Notes under the pieces: model-generated
Told to the model about the DNA's origin: nothing
The model's input: the letters and a program-made list of their open reading frames with translations, nothing else
Database searches by the model: none
Made by a program: the position numbers and the translations under genes
Shown: in pieces, positions 1-9,176 of the stretch
Numbering within the stretch: position 1 is the first letter of the stretch
Layout: each line of letters begins with the position of its first letter
Assembly: GCF_000378105.1 (NCBI RefSeq)
Contig: NZ_KB899257.1
Coordinates: forward strand, 46,967-110,966
From: Rubritalea marina DSM 17716
GTDB lineage: Bacteria > Verrucomicrobiota > Verrucomicrobiia > Verrucomicrobiales > Akkermansiaceae
Length of the DNA stretch: 64,000 nucleotides
Direction of reading: 5' to 3'

Positions 1-653
1 GCAAAGGAGCACAGGAGACACATGATTTTTTGGTTTTAATCGTGAGTGAAACCTGGCTGCGCAACACCTTTGGTTCGCGCCTTTCCGCCTTCCATCCAGA
101 CCTTCGCTCTGCGATTGAGAATAGCGCGCGAGCGAACCAAGTTCTAGGGAAAGTGAGGAGCATGAGCCTCACCGAGAGAGGCATCGTCAGCGATCTCTGT
201 GCCCCTCCGGTCGAAGGCCCTGCACAACGTTATTGGTTCATGGCCAAAGTACTCGAGATACTGACTCACCATCTTTTCGCCCCTACGAGCACGCTTGGAG
301 CTCAGCCCTTTTGTAGCATGGTCAAACAACGCAATAGCGAGCGGGTTGCTGCCTGCAATCGATGGCTGGAAGAACATCTCGATGAAAACCTCGACCTCAG
401 CCAGCTTGCCGAGTGCGTCGGCTGCGCTCCCCACTATCTCAGCCGCCAGTACAAGCAACAAACCGGGATTACCTTAAAGCAACAACACCGAAAGCTGCGC
501 ATAGAAAAAGCTGCGGAGCTGCTCGAGCAAGGAGACTACAATGTGACGGAAGCTGCGATGGAAGTGGGCTATAGCTCCCTCTCACATTTCTCCAAAGCCT
601 TCCATGAAGAAACAGGACGCCTGCCCTCCGAAATGGTCAACACGGATGCTTAA
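1..653 (+). CDS. AraC-family regulator, PchR-like, 5' end cut by window edge
   Basis: The frame is open to the left edge (first complete codon at base 3), so the N-terminus lies outside the window; the TTG at 30 is only the first start-like codon. The C-terminal ~100 residues form a classic AraC double helix-turn-helix: LSQLAECVGCAPHYLSRQYK, then YNVTEAAMEVGYSSLSHFSKAF. Before it, a segment with PPVEGPAQRYWFMAKVLEIL resembles the PchR-type linker in which a P-x-x-G motif precedes a (Y/E)xAKxLELL helix. PchR-type regulators usually control siderophore or heme receptor genes. The TonB-dependent heme-type receptor begins 1.3 kb downstream, so local control of that operon is a reasonable inference. 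The alanine dehydrogenase gene converges on it 11 bp downstream. Confidence 0.85.
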   Translation, partial: KGAQETHDFLVLIVSETWLRNTFGSRLSAFHPDLRSAIENSARANQVLGKVRSMSLTERGIVSDLCAPPVEGPAQRYWFMAKVLEILTHHLFAPTSTLGAQPFCSMVKQRNSERVAACNRWLEEHLDENLDLSQLAECVGCAPHYLSRQYKQQTGITLKQQHRKLRIEKAAELLEQGDYNVTEAAMEVGYSSLSHFSKAFHEETGRLPSEMVNTDA

Positions 654-664
654 CCAAGCATCGC

Positions 665-1783
665 TCAATCACCTGAAGAGCCGAGTGCCTCGCGTGGGGT
701 CCAAGGCAGATCGTGCGATTGAGCCACCGCTTCATTGGTAAGCATCCCTTGGGTACAATTGACGGCACTCGCCAGCTCTGCAAATTGACTCAGAGCCGAC
801 TCGAGACCGAGACCTGCGATGCGCCCTATCCATGCCGCTGTCACATTGCTGAGTGCAATGGTCGCAGTGCGCGCGTAGGCCGCCGGCATATTGGCCACAC
901 AATAATGTAGCACCCCAGACTCCGTGAATGTCGGTGCCGCATGGGTGGTAGCTCGCGTGCTCTCGACACAGCCGCCTTGATCCACAGCAATGTCCACAAT
1001 CACCGAGCCCTCAGGCATCAAGCCCAGCATCTCACGTGTCACCAACTTCGGCGCAGCAGCACCAGGTAGTAGCACCGCCCCAACAAGCAAATCAACTGAG
1101 CGCAACAGCTCACGCAAATTGGCCTCACTCGAGTACATCGTATGGATCTGTGGAAAGTTCATCTCCAACATTCTCATCCGTTCGAAATCTAATTCTAAAA
1201 TAGTAACATCGGCACCCATTCCGGCAGCCACACGGGCAGCATGCATTCCAGCAGTGCCACCACCGAGCACCACCGCCTTGCTCGGTCCCACCCCAGGCAC
1301 GCTACTTAGCAAAGTGCCGCGACCACCCGTGTGCTTCGCCAAGTGGTAGGCCCCTGCGATGGGAGCCATGCTCCCGGCAATTTCAGACATCGGCTCTAGC
1401 AGAGGGAGTCGCTCCCCCACGGCCAATGTCTCATAGGCTAGCCCGGTACAACCGCTGGCGGTGAGTGATTGAGTGAGTTGCTTGTCAGCCGCCAAGTGCA
1501 GATACGTCAGCAAGGTGTGCGAGTCATTCAACATCGCTACCTCGTCAGGTTGCGGCTCCTTCACCTTCACAATCAATTCAGAGGCCGCAAATAGAAGATC
1601 AGGACGATCCAGCATCGAGGCCCCAGCAAAAGAGTATTCCTCATCGCTGTATCCAGCTCCCAGCCCAGCACCACGTTCCACATTCACTTGATGGCCAGAG
1701 TGCACCAGTGAAGCTACCACAGCCGGAGTCATCGCGACTCGATGCTCCTGCTTCTTAATTTCTTTGGGTAATCCGATGTGCAT
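665..1783 (-). CDS. ald: Alanine dehydrogenase
   Basis: NAD-dependent enzyme interconverting L-alanine and pyruvate plus ammonia in the cytoplasm. The product is about 372 residues, the usual family length. The N-terminus MHIGLPKEIKKQEHRVAMTP carries the substrate-binding Arg15; IVKVKEP holds the conserved substrate-binding Lys, LTYLHLAAD the catalytic His, and VDIAVDQGG the catalytic Asp. The Rossmann glycine motif is VVLGGGTAGMHAA. I chose the ATG at 1783 because family members start at this point; a TTG at 1807 would add eight residues. It is divergent from the TonB-dependent receptor and shares a 214-bp upstream region with it. Confidence 0.95.
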   Translation of the reverse strand: MHIGLPKEIKKQEHRVAMTPAVVASLVHSGHQVNVERGAGLGAGYSDEEYSFAGASMLDRPDLLFAASELIVKVKEPQPDEVAMLNDSHTLLTYLHLAADKQLTQSLTASGCTGLAYETLAVGERLPLLEPMSEIAGSMAPIAGAYHLAKHTGGRGTLLSSVPGVGPSKAVVLGGGTAGMHAARVAAGMGADVTILELDFERMRMLEMNFPQIHTMYSSEANLRELLRSVDLLVGAVLLPGAAAPKLVTREMLGLMPEGSVIVDIAVDQGGCVESTRATTHAAPTFTESGVLHYCVANMPAAYARTATIALSNVTAAWIGRIAGLGLESALSQFAELASAVNCTQGMLTNEAVAQSHDLPWTPREALGSSGD

Positions 1784-1997
1784 GGGGGAATGAAACTTAA
1801 CAGCCAAATTAGCACAACAAGGAGATCAATCAAAGCAATGATTCATTGACGCTGGATTGATCTAAACAACGCGCATCGCAAGCAACCGCTAGTCGAAGAC
1901 AAGGCAGCGTTAGCGCATTGGTTCGATCTCGTTCTATCTTGCGCCTCCTCAGGCGAAACTCCTCACACAGAAAGCAACGACTGACCCATTAAACTTT

Positions 1998-4046
1998 ATG
2001 AAATTAGCAAGACCACTAACCCTTCTAGCGTGCACCTCAGCCGTCCTCCAGGCTCAGACACAGAAGGCCGATGAGAATTCCACCATCGTGACTGCGAATC
2101 GTTTTGAGCAGGACAGAAATGACACCAGTGCAGCAGTATCGACTTTCACTGCAGAGGACATCGAACGCAAGCAATCACGCTCACTCAACGAACTTCTCCG
2201 CAATGAACCAAACGTAGAAATCACTGGAGGCAATCGCCTCACTGGCCAGCAAATTGAGGTTCGCGGCCAAGGCGGAAACGCTGTGACCGTAAGAGTCGAT
2301 GGCGCCAAGCAAAACTTTGTCACCGGGCACGGAGGGCAGCGATCTTTCATTGATCCCTTTTTCCTCACCTCAGCCGAGCTCATCCGCGGCCCAAAGAGCC
2401 ACCTCTATGGATCTGGAGCAGCAGGCGTGATCAATCTCCGCACCTACAGTGCCTTCGACCTCATCGACCCAGGCAAGGGAATCGGCGGAAAACTACAGCT
2501 TGGCTACCAAAATGTGAACGAAGAGACCAGCTACGGCGGGCTCGTGGCTGCGGGCGAGGGCGACCTCACCATTCTGCTCGGCTACATCAATCGCAACTCC
2601 AAAGACATCAAACTAGGTAACGGACTCACCTCTGAAGGCTCAGCCATGGACCGCGAAAGCGTGCTGCTCAAAACCGAGTACAGCCCCAACGATGAGCACA
2701 GCTTCAGCTTCGGCTTCAACCACTACGCTGCCGATGACCAAAACGGCGCCAACCCACAAATCGATGTCGGCACCAGCAGCCCGCTGGTAAACCGTGAAAC
2801 CCGCTACAAGCAATTCTCACTCTCACATTCCTTCAGCCCAGCGGATAGCGAGCTGGTGGATCTGCAATCAACGATCTACTACAACAAAACCGATCAAACC
2901 CGCCAGTATGCTGAGACAGACCCCGCAGCATCTAACTTTGGTCGAGTGAACCAACAGATCTTTGATACCTTCGGAATCGATATCTCAAACCGCAGCAAAT
3001 ACACGGCCTTTGGCCAAGAAAACACACTCGTCTCTGGCTTTGAATTCACTCACGATACACAAGAAGGGCGTGACACCCGGGCGGACTACTCAGCTGGCAC
3101 CCCAGGCACCTTCTATGGCCGCCCCAATGCCGACGCTGACAATGTGGCTGCGTATATTGAGAACTGGACCAACTTCGAGAATGGTTTCGAACTTGCCGCT
3201 GGCCTGCGCTACGACAGTTTCTCTAGCAAGAGCACTTCTGAATCACAATCCAACTCTGAGCTCTCACCTCATCTAGGTGCCCGCTACAACACGGAAATGG
3301 GCCTCAGCCTCTTTGGCGACTATGCGAGGGCGTTCACCGCACCCACGATGAATCAACTCTACCAATCTGGCCGTCACTTTGCCTTCTCATCACCGAGCTT
3401 CTCTGGCGAGGGCTACTTCATTGCCAACCCAGATCTGAAGCCAGAGATCAGCGACAACTTCGAAATAGGTGCCGACTTCAAGCGCGAACTCGGACCTGGA
3501 TTCTTCGACGCGAAACTCAGCTTCTTCTACCAAAAAGGTGAGAACACCTATGACTACGACACCGAGACGGTGATGGGATTCACCCCACCCTTCGGCCCAG
3601 TCACCATGACCCAGTACACCCAAGCGGTGAACCGCGAGGAAACCACACGCAAAGGTCTGGAATTCACCACCAACTACCGCACCGATCTCTGGTACGCCAA
3701 GGGCACATTCTCCACCATGAAAGCTGAAGATGACAGCACCGGCAACAAGCTCAATAGCACACCAGGCGATAAGATTTACTTAGAAACTGGATACACCGTG
3801 CAGGACAACTTCACCTTCGGCATCAATGCCCTCTTCGGCGGTGATCGCGCCGACAAGGTACAAGACGACGAAAATAAAACCAGCGGCTACGACATCTACG
3901 GACTCTTCGCCCAATGGCAGATCAATCAAGACCTCCTTCTCACAGCCGGCGTAGACAACCTCCTAGACCAAGCCTACGAGCGCAGTTCGGTTTCCAATGT
4001 AGAGCCAGGCCGCAATGTCTACCTTGCAGCATCCTACTCCTTCTAA
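1998..4046 (+). CDS. TonB-dependent heme/hemoglobin-type outer membrane receptor
   Basis: A 682-residue outer-membrane receptor that would import heme or a heme protein ligand using TonB energy. It has a signal peptide (residues 1 to about 19, cleaving near LQAQTQ), a plug domain with the conserved IEVRGQGGNAVTVRVDGAK stretch and SAELIRGPKSHLYGSGAAGV, then a 22-strand type barrel ending in aromatic YLAASYSF. The barrel contains FTAP and ANPDLKPEISDNFEIG, which correspond to the FRAP and NPDL boxes that bracket the conserved histidine in heme receptors. It is the first gene of a run of five same-strand genes (receptor, DUF6607, exbB, exbD, tonB). The ligand is inferred from motifs and not proven. 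Confidence 0.9.
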   Translation: MKLARPLTLLACTSAVLQAQTQKADENSTIVTANRFEQDRNDTSAAVSTFTAEDIERKQSRSLNELLRNEPNVEITGGNRLTGQQIEVRGQGGNAVTVRVDGAKQNFVTGHGGQRSFIDPFFLTSAELIRGPKSHLYGSGAAGVINLRTYSAFDLIDPGKGIGGKLQLGYQNVNEETSYGGLVAAGEGDLTILLGYINRNSKDIKLGNGLTSEGSAMDRESVLLKTEYSPNDEHSFSFGFNHYAADDQNGANPQIDVGTSSPLVNRETRYKQFSLSHSFSPADSELVDLQSTIYYNKTDQTRQYAETDPAASNFGRVNQQIFDTFGIDISNRSKYTAFGQENTLVSGFEFTHDTQEGRDTRADYSAGTPGTFYGRPNADADNVAAYIENWTNFENGFELAAGLRYDSFSSKSTSESQSNSELSPHLGARYNTEMGLSLFGDYARAFTAPTMNQLYQSGRHFAFSSPSFSGEGYFIANPDLKPEISDNFEIGADFKRELGPGFFDAKLSFFYQKGENTYDYDTETVMGFTPPFGPVTMTQYTQAVNREETTRKGLEFTTNYRTDLWYAKGTFSTMKAEDDSTGNKLNSTPGDKIYLETGYTVQDNFTFGINALFGGDRADKVQDDENKTSGYDIYGLFAQWQINQDLLLTAGVDNLLDQAYERSSVSNVEPGRNVYLAASYSF

Positions 4047-4067
4047 TCACCAACAAAACATCACATC

Positions 4068-5000
4068 ATGCAAATCAAAGCCATTATTCTCGGCGTACTA
4101 GCAAGCGCCAGCATCGCCCACGCCAATGCCGACAAGTTTGAACAAGACCGCGCGGCGATCCTCCAATTTGAAGGCGCTTTCAAAGTAGACTTCCAATTCC
4201 GCGAATCCCTTGCCGTTAAAAAAGACTACGAACTCAAAGAACAATACACCGCCAATGCACACGAACTCGTCGAGCTCGTCGAAGACAACGGGGACTCCAT
4301 CACCTTCCAACATCTCCTCGTCGTGCAGATGAAAGATAAGGAGCCAAAAGTCATCAAGCATTGGTCGCAAACATGGAAATACCAAGACACTGAAATCCTC
4401 GACTACACCGCGAAAAACCAATGGGAATCACGCAGCATCACCGCAGCAAAAGCCAAGGGTACATGGTCGCAGTTTGTCACCCAAGTGGATGATAGCCCAC
4501 GCTACGAAGCTTATGGCACCTGGCAACACTTCGAAGGCAGCAGCATCTGGGTATCCCAAGAGGGTGGTGCTCGACCGCTCCCACGCCGAGAATCCACCAA
4601 ACGCAAGGACTACGATATCGTGCTCTGTACCAATCGTAATGTCGTCACTGCCAATGGCTGGCACCACGAACAACACAACGCCAAATGCGTCCGCCGCGAT
4701 GGCAAGCCAGGCGCCATCATCGCACATGAAATCGGCCTCAATAGCTACGTCCGTGACAACGAATACGACTTCACCGTCGCCCGAGACTACTGGAGCAAAT
4801 ACGCCAAATACTGGGACACTGTACGCAAAGAATGGAACCAGCTCTATGCCGAGAACTCCATGATCAAACTCGCCAAGTACCACGACGACACCAGCCTCCG
4901 CGACATGACATACGAGATGGTCGAAATCGCTGAAGAAGAAGGCAAGGACAAGCTCGTCGGCTTCAAAGCTGCTGCCTCGAAATTCATCAATCAACAGTAA
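4068..5000 (+). CDS. DUF6607-family exported protein
   Basis: A 310-residue protein with a cleavable signal peptide (MQIKAIILGVLASASIAHANA). I recognise the DUF6607 pattern: an early AILQFEGAFKVDFQFRE segment, then RPLPRRESTKRKDYDIV and TNRNVVTANGWHHEQHN. The family has no established biochemical function that I know of, but it recurs beside TonB-dependent heme receptors. It starts 21 bp after the receptor stop and is followed by exbB, so it probably belongs to the same transcript and works in the periplasm or at the outer membrane in heme uptake. The role is inferred from context only. Confidence 0.75.
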   Translation: MQIKAIILGVLASASIAHANADKFEQDRAAILQFEGAFKVDFQFRESLAVKKDYELKEQYTANAHELVELVEDNGDSITFQHLLVVQMKDKEPKVIKHWSQTWKYQDTEILDYTAKNQWESRSITAAKAKGTWSQFVTQVDDSPRYEAYGTWQHFEGSSIWVSQEGGARPLPRRESTKRKDYDIVLCTNRNVVTANGWHHEQHNAKCVRRDGKPGAIIAHEIGLNSYVRDNEYDFTVARDYWSKYAKYWDTVRKEWNQLYAENSMIKLAKYHDDTSLRDMTYEMVEIAEEEGKDKLVGFKAAASKFINQQ

Positions 5001-5055
5001 GACTTTTACTCGCTGAGTGCGAACCAATCCCCCCAATTCATAACACCAAATTACC

Positions 5056-5649
5056 ATGCAGGACCTTCAGCTATGGGAACTTATCCAGCAGGGTGGATTC
5101 TTTGTCTACCCCTTGCTGGTGCTCTCGATCATCTCCGCCATCATCATACTCGAACGACTATGTTATTTTAGTGTGAGACAATACCGCTTGGGCAAGGTGG
5201 TGACGCAGATTGATACCTTGGAAGAGTGCCAACACCACTCCAAGAATCCGATGCTGCAGGTCCTGCATGCGTTTAGCTCCGACTTAAAGAAAGGTGAAAC
5301 TCACTGCCTTAACGTCTACCAACGCGAGGCCAACCGCCAAATCAGCCATCACGAACGTGGACTCAAGTCCCTCGCCACCATCGGCGCCATCTCGCCCTTG
5401 ATCGGACTACTCGGCACCGTTTGGGGTATGGTACTCGCCTTTGCACAGATCGCCGCCGCTGGCGATGGCGTGAGCACCTCAGACTTCGCTGGCGGGATCT
5501 GGACTGGCCTCCTCACCACCGTGGCAGGCCTCATCGTAGCGATTCCGGCAGTAGCCGCAGCCCGCCTCTTCGAGTCCAAAGTAGACAAGCTCGCCCGCGA
5601 CCTCAACGAGCTCGCCTCCCACCTCAAAGAATACTACTTCACTGCCTAA
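5056..5649 (+). CDS. exbB: ExbB/TolQ/MotA-family proton channel protein
   Basis: Inner-membrane subunit of the ExbB-ExbD motor that uses proton motive force to energise TonB. 197 residues, with three hydrophobic segments: about 15-38 (FFVYPLLVLSIISAIIILE), about 110-140 (TIGAISPLIGLLGTVWGM) and about 150-175 (WTGLLTTVAGLIVAIPAVAA). The GLLGTVWGM and TTVAGL motifs are typical of ExbB/TolQ. Its position between DUF6607 and exbD indicates a motor dedicated to the upstream receptor, not a general Tol system: no tolB or pal is present. Confidence 0.93.
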   Translation: MQDLQLWELIQQGGFFVYPLLVLSIISAIIILERLCYFSVRQYRLGKVVTQIDTLEECQHHSKNPMLQVLHAFSSDLKKGETHCLNVYQREANRQISHHERGLKSLATIGAISPLIGLLGTVWGMVLAFAQIAAAGDGVSTSDFAGGIWTGLLTTVAGLIVAIPAVAAARLFESKVDKLARDLNELASHLKEYYFTA

Positions 5650-5673
5650 GAGTAGCCTCAACCAAATTTCGCC

Positions 5674-6093
5674 ATGGTCATAGATAGAACCAAGCGTATC
5701 GACGCCAGCATCGACATGACTCCCCTGATCGACGTCGTCTTCCAGCTGTTGATCTTCCTCATGGTCACCAGCCACTTCACCAAGCCCGACCAGCAAGTCG
5801 AGCTCCCAACCAGCGCGAGCCAAGCCGAGCAAGTCGATCAACAAGTGGACAAACACACCTTGCTCATCACCGCAGAAAACGCCGTTAGCCTCAATGGGAC
5901 CCCACTCTCACCAGATCGCCTGCGCTACGCATTGCACAGCCAGATCCAAGCCACTGGCACCACGCGACTGGAAATCCGTGGTGACCGCGGGGCTCACCTC
6001 GGCACCTTCATCGCCGCCATCGAAGCCGCCAAGGCCGCCGGCATCGACCAACTCAGCTACCACAAGAAAGCTCAGCCAATCACAGGAGAATAA
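5674..6093 (+). CDS. exbD: ExbD/TolR-family biopolymer transport protein
   Basis: Partner of ExbB in the TonB-energising motor. 139 residues with a short cytoplasmic N-terminus, one transmembrane helix starting at IDMTPLIDVVFQLLIFLMV, and a periplasmic domain. Asp20 within that helix is the conserved protonatable residue of the ExbD/TolR family. The gene begins 24 bp after exbB and is followed 3 bp later by the tonB gene. Confidence 0.93.
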   Translation: MVIDRTKRIDASIDMTPLIDVVFQLLIFLMVTSHFTKPDQQVELPTSASQAEQVDQQVDKHTLLITAENAVSLNGTPLSPDRLRYALHSQIQATGTTRLEIRGDRGAHLGTFIAAIEAAKAAGIDQLSYHKKAQPITGE

Positions 6094-6096
6094 AGC

Positions 6097-6867
6097 ATGA
6101 TCAAACAATCAGCCAAATGGACTGGAGTCATTGCCGCAGTACTGGGTCTCCACGCCTCCGTCTTCGCCCTCAGCTTTATCCCAGAGCATGAACTACAGGC
6201 CTCAGAGGAACAAGCTGGCGGCATCGCCATCGACCTCCTCGAAGAGCTCACGATCACCGACACAAGCTGCCCGATAGCCACCCAAGAGATCGAAAAAGAA
6301 GTCACAGCGGCTGACGAAGTACTCGAGGCGCAGCTACCGAGGGAGCAAGCCGAGCCAAAGCACAGCGAGGCACTCATGGAACCACAAAGCCTAGCTCCAG
6401 AGACAGCCACCCAGCAGCGTCAGGCCCAGGATGAACTCAAACAGCAGCTGGAGCAAATCCAGCGCGAACAAGCCCAGGCAGAGCTCAAAGCCGAACAGCA
6501 ACGCCAGCTAGCACGCCAACGCAAGGCCGCCAAACAACAGAACTTAGCCGCCGCCCGCGCCCGCAAGGCAGCGCTTGCCAAGAAGATCGTGAGCGAAGCC
6601 ATACCTGGCAACAATGCCCGCCACGTGCCACACTACCCACGCACCCTGCGCCGCCGCGGCATTGAAGGCACCGTGGTACTGCAGGTCAGTGTCGATAAGG
6701 CCGGCAAAGTCACAGAACTCAGACTCAAGCAAAGCAGCGGGCACAAACACTTCGACCAATCGGCGCTCAAAGCCATCAAGCATTGGTCCTACACTCCAGC
6801 CAAAAATGGCTTGGGTCAGCGAATCGCCAGCACTAAAGTAGAACGCATCGTCTACCGATTGCAGTAA
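6097..6867 (+). CDS. tonB: TonB-family energy transducer
   Basis: 256-residue TonB-like protein linking the ExbBD motor to the receptor. It has an N-terminal anchor helix (WTGVIAAVLGLHASVFALSF), a long Glu/Gln/Ala/Lys-rich periplasmic linker (about residues 100-160, EQAQAELKAEQQRQLARQRK), and a C-terminal TonB fold with YPRTLRRRGIEGTVVLQVSV and FDQSALKAIKHWSYTPA. Instead of the usual proline-rich spacer, this one is predicted helical. The ATG at 6097 is supported by AGGAGA at 6084-6089, seven bases upstream. It is the last gene of the uptake operon. Confidence 0.93.
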   Translation: MIKQSAKWTGVIAAVLGLHASVFALSFIPEHELQASEEQAGGIAIDLLEELTITDTSCPIATQEIEKEVTAADEVLEAQLPREQAEPKHSEALMEPQSLAPETATQQRQAQDELKQQLEQIQREQAQAELKAEQQRQLARQRKAAKQQNLAAARARKAALAKKIVSEAIPGNNARHVPHYPRTLRRRGIEGTVVLQVSVDKAGKVTELRLKQSSGHKHFDQSALKAIKHWSYTPAKNGLGQRIASTKVERIVYRLQ

Positions 6868-6883
6868 TTGGGCCCCTCAGTGG

Positions 6884-7390
6884 TCACTTCTTCAGCTTGC
6901 CTTCTAGCTCGTGGTATTCGCTCCAGTCGTAACTGCCGCCCGACTTGCTAGCCTCGCGTTTGATCTCAGCCATGCGCTTGTAAATTGCAGCGTGCTCAGC
7001 ATTGCCTGATGCGATCGATTGGGCTGCTAGCTGGTCGTACTTCTGCGCCGCGCCTTCAACGCTGTAGCTTTGCTTCTTCACCTTCTTAGCGTGCTTTTCG
7101 CCATGCTTTTTGGCACCGTCATTGCCGTGGTTTAGCTGCCCCTGCAGCTTATGGTATTCGGTCCAGTCGTAGTTTCCCCCGACTTTGGCGGCATCGCGCT
7201 TCATGTCAGCAAGCTTTTTGTATATGGCGGCATCGTTGTTGTTACCAGCAATGGCTGCAAGCTCAGCCTTCTGATCATACTTTTTCGCCGTCTTTAGGAA
7301 ATCGTTTTGGATGTCGGCATTGGATTTCTCGGCGTGTGACGCGCCAACACTGAGGAGCGCAATGGCACTGATAAGGATGGTGTTTTTCAT
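6884..7390 (-). CDS. Secreted protein with an internal ~53-residue duplication, function unknown
   Basis: I do not recognise a family. The product is 168 residues with a signal peptide (MKNTILISAIALLSVGASHA). Two copies of one module, residues 34-86 and 114-166, are offset by exactly 80 residues: KKYDQKAELAAIAGNNNDAA aligns with QKYDQLAAQSIASGNAEHAA, and GGNYDWTEYHKLQGQL with GGSYDWSEYHELEGKL. A Lys/His-rich linker (KKHGEKHAKKVKK) joins them. The helical, charged pattern suggests a small periplasmic binding or structural protein. The start is the ATG at 7390 because it begins the signal peptide; the frame extends 12 codons further. It converges on tonB with 16 bp between stops. Confidence 0.75.
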   Translation of the reverse strand: MKNTILISAIALLSVGASHAEKSNADIQNDFLKTAKKYDQKAELAAIAGNNNDAAIYKKLADMKRDAAKVGGNYDWTEYHKLQGQLNHGNDGAKKHGEKHAKKVKKQSYSVEGAAQKYDQLAAQSIASGNAEHAAIYKRMAEIKREASKSGGSYDWSEYHELEGKLKK

Positions 7391-7486
7391 TGGGTATTTT
7401 GGGTTTAGAACGTCCACATGTAGCAAATCTGAAGCGAAAAGGAAAGTTCAGGATACATCGAATCAGGAACCACGTACTCATTCCTA

Positions 7487-8953
7487 ATGACTTGTGATTG
7501 TATCTCCATAAAAACAAGATCCCCCATCGTCCTCCTACGCAGCTTGATGGCCTGCGCAGCACTCAGCGCGGCTGCCCTTTTCAACACCAGCTGCCAGCAG
7601 CAAGAGAGGCAGCCCGAATCCACCATGGTGGCGGTCGCCGAGCACGTCCAGCGCGAGCCAAAGACCGAGGCCTACCGCATCAAAGTGGAGGGCCAGGTGG
7701 TCCCCATCTACACCGCTGGCGTCTCCAAGGACGTGCAGCAGCCGCCCCTTGATCTCGATGCCGACTACTTCTTTGGCAACTTCGACTTCAGCGGCAAAGT
7801 AGAGGTCGAACTCCAATCCTCCGAGCCCCTCAGCGCACTCAGCATCCGCAGTGTCGATGGCACCATCACGAGCAGCATCGATGGCAACCGTGCGCGCTTC
7901 ACCCTCGATCGCCCGGGCCAGTACCTGATCGAGCGCAACCACCAAGGCCGCAAAGATCCCCTCCTGCTCTTCGCCAATGCGCTGGAGCAAGACAAGCCCG
8001 ACCCACAGGACCCGGATGTCATCTACTTCGGACCCGGACACCACCAAGCCGGCGTCATTGAAATAGCTGACAACCAAACACTCTACCTCGCGGATGGCGC
8101 CGTGGTCACGGGCCGCGTGGTGGCCAAGGGCGACAACATCACCATCCGCGGGCGCGGGCTCTTGGAGAACGCCGGAGAAGAACACAACTGGAAGTACATG
8201 CTCTTTCTCGACCATTGTAAGCATGTGTTGATCGAAGGCATCACCCTACGCAAGCACACCCGCGGCTGGACTCTGGTCGACCGCGGTGGTGAGGATATCG
8301 AAATCCGCAACGTAAAGATCGTGGGCTCCCACAGCTATAATGACGATGGCATCGACCTCTGCAATACCCAGCACGCCAAGGTCATCGATTGCTTCGTCCG
8401 CACCAACGACGATAGCTTTGCCTTCAAGGGCATGGAGGGCGAGAACCACCGCAACATGGAACACATCGAGGTGCGCCGTTGCATGTTCTGGTCGGACCTC
8501 TGCACCGCCATCTTACTGGGCGATGAGTCGCACGCTGAGTACATGCGCCACATCACCTTCGCCGATAGCTTTGTGCCCTACCTAAGCTACGAGAAGTACC
8601 CTAAAAAGTTCCTCATGCTCCACGCCTGCGAAGAGATGCGCATGGAGTCGATCCGTATCGAGAATATCAAGGTAGGCGGCGAAGCCCAGTCACGCAACTA
8701 CATCGAGATCGCCAGCGAGTTCAACCAATGGTGTGAGAGCGAGCGCGCCGGCTACATCAAAGACGTCGTCATCAAAGATATCGCACTCACGGGTGACAAG
8801 GGCGACTATTTCGTGGTCGTCAAAGGCTTTGATGAAAGCCACCGCGTCAGTGATGTGCGCTTTGAAAACTGCAGCATCAATGGCCAGAAGATCCTCGCCG
8901 ACTACCCGCAGCTTGAAGTGGGTGACTTCGTCGACCGTCTCAACTTTGAGTAG
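7487..8953 (+). CDS. GH28-like right-handed beta-helix glycoside hydrolase, probable lipoprotein
   Basis: 488 residues. An N-terminal hydrophobic segment ends in FNTSC, an acceptable lipobox, so the mature protein is probably lipid-anchored. A beta-sandwich-like N-terminal domain (about residues 60-150) precedes a parallel beta-helix. Within it, YNDDGIDLCNTQHAKVIDC and RTNDDSFAFKGM match the NxDG and DD motifs that hold the catalytic aspartates in polygalacturonase-type (GH28) and related dextranase-type enzymes, and the coils repeat IEIRNVKI-type strands. The substrate cannot be named; pectin-like or sulfated algal polysaccharides are plausible. The next genes down are xylose catabolic genes on the other strand, but no direct link is shown. 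Confidence 0.8.
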   Translation: MTCDCISIKTRSPIVLLRSLMACAALSAAALFNTSCQQQERQPESTMVAVAEHVQREPKTEAYRIKVEGQVVPIYTAGVSKDVQQPPLDLDADYFFGNFDFSGKVEVELQSSEPLSALSIRSVDGTITSSIDGNRARFTLDRPGQYLIERNHQGRKDPLLLFANALEQDKPDPQDPDVIYFGPGHHQAGVIEIADNQTLYLADGAVVTGRVVAKGDNITIRGRGLLENAGEEHNWKYMLFLDHCKHVLIEGITLRKHTRGWTLVDRGGEDIEIRNVKIVGSHSYNDDGIDLCNTQHAKVIDCFVRTNDDSFAFKGMEGENHRNMEHIEVRRCMFWSDLCTAILLGDESHAEYMRHITFADSFVPYLSYEKYPKKFLMLHACEEMRMESIRIENIKVGGEAQSRNYIEIASEFNQWCESERAGYIKDVVIKDIALTGDKGDYFVVVKGFDESHRVSDVRFENCSINGQKILADYPQLEVGDFVDRLNFE

Positions 8954-8992
8954 ATAAAGACCACCACACGGAGCAGCGAAGCATCCGAGCAC

Positions 8993-9016
8993 AAAAAAAG
9001 CCGCATAAGATCGGCT
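8993..9016 (-). terminator. Probable rho-independent terminator downstream of xylB
   Basis: Read on the minus strand, AGCCG pairs with CGGCT around an eight-base loop and is followed by seven T. It lies about 160 bp past the xylB stop. The stem is short. A second possible hairpin (about 9045-9076, GCCG and CCCCT pairing with AGGGG and CGGC) lies between it and xylB. Confidence 0.5.
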
Positions 9017-9176
9017 CATATCGAAGGATTACTGAAAAAAGGGTGCCGCCCCCTATCCTCCCAAAAAGGGGACGGCTGTCATAAAGGTCTTACGACCAAT
9101 TAAGACGGGTTGTTAAGTGAATGATTAATCGATTTTTGTCAAACCATTCTCGGTAAAATATCCTTATTTCGCCTGA

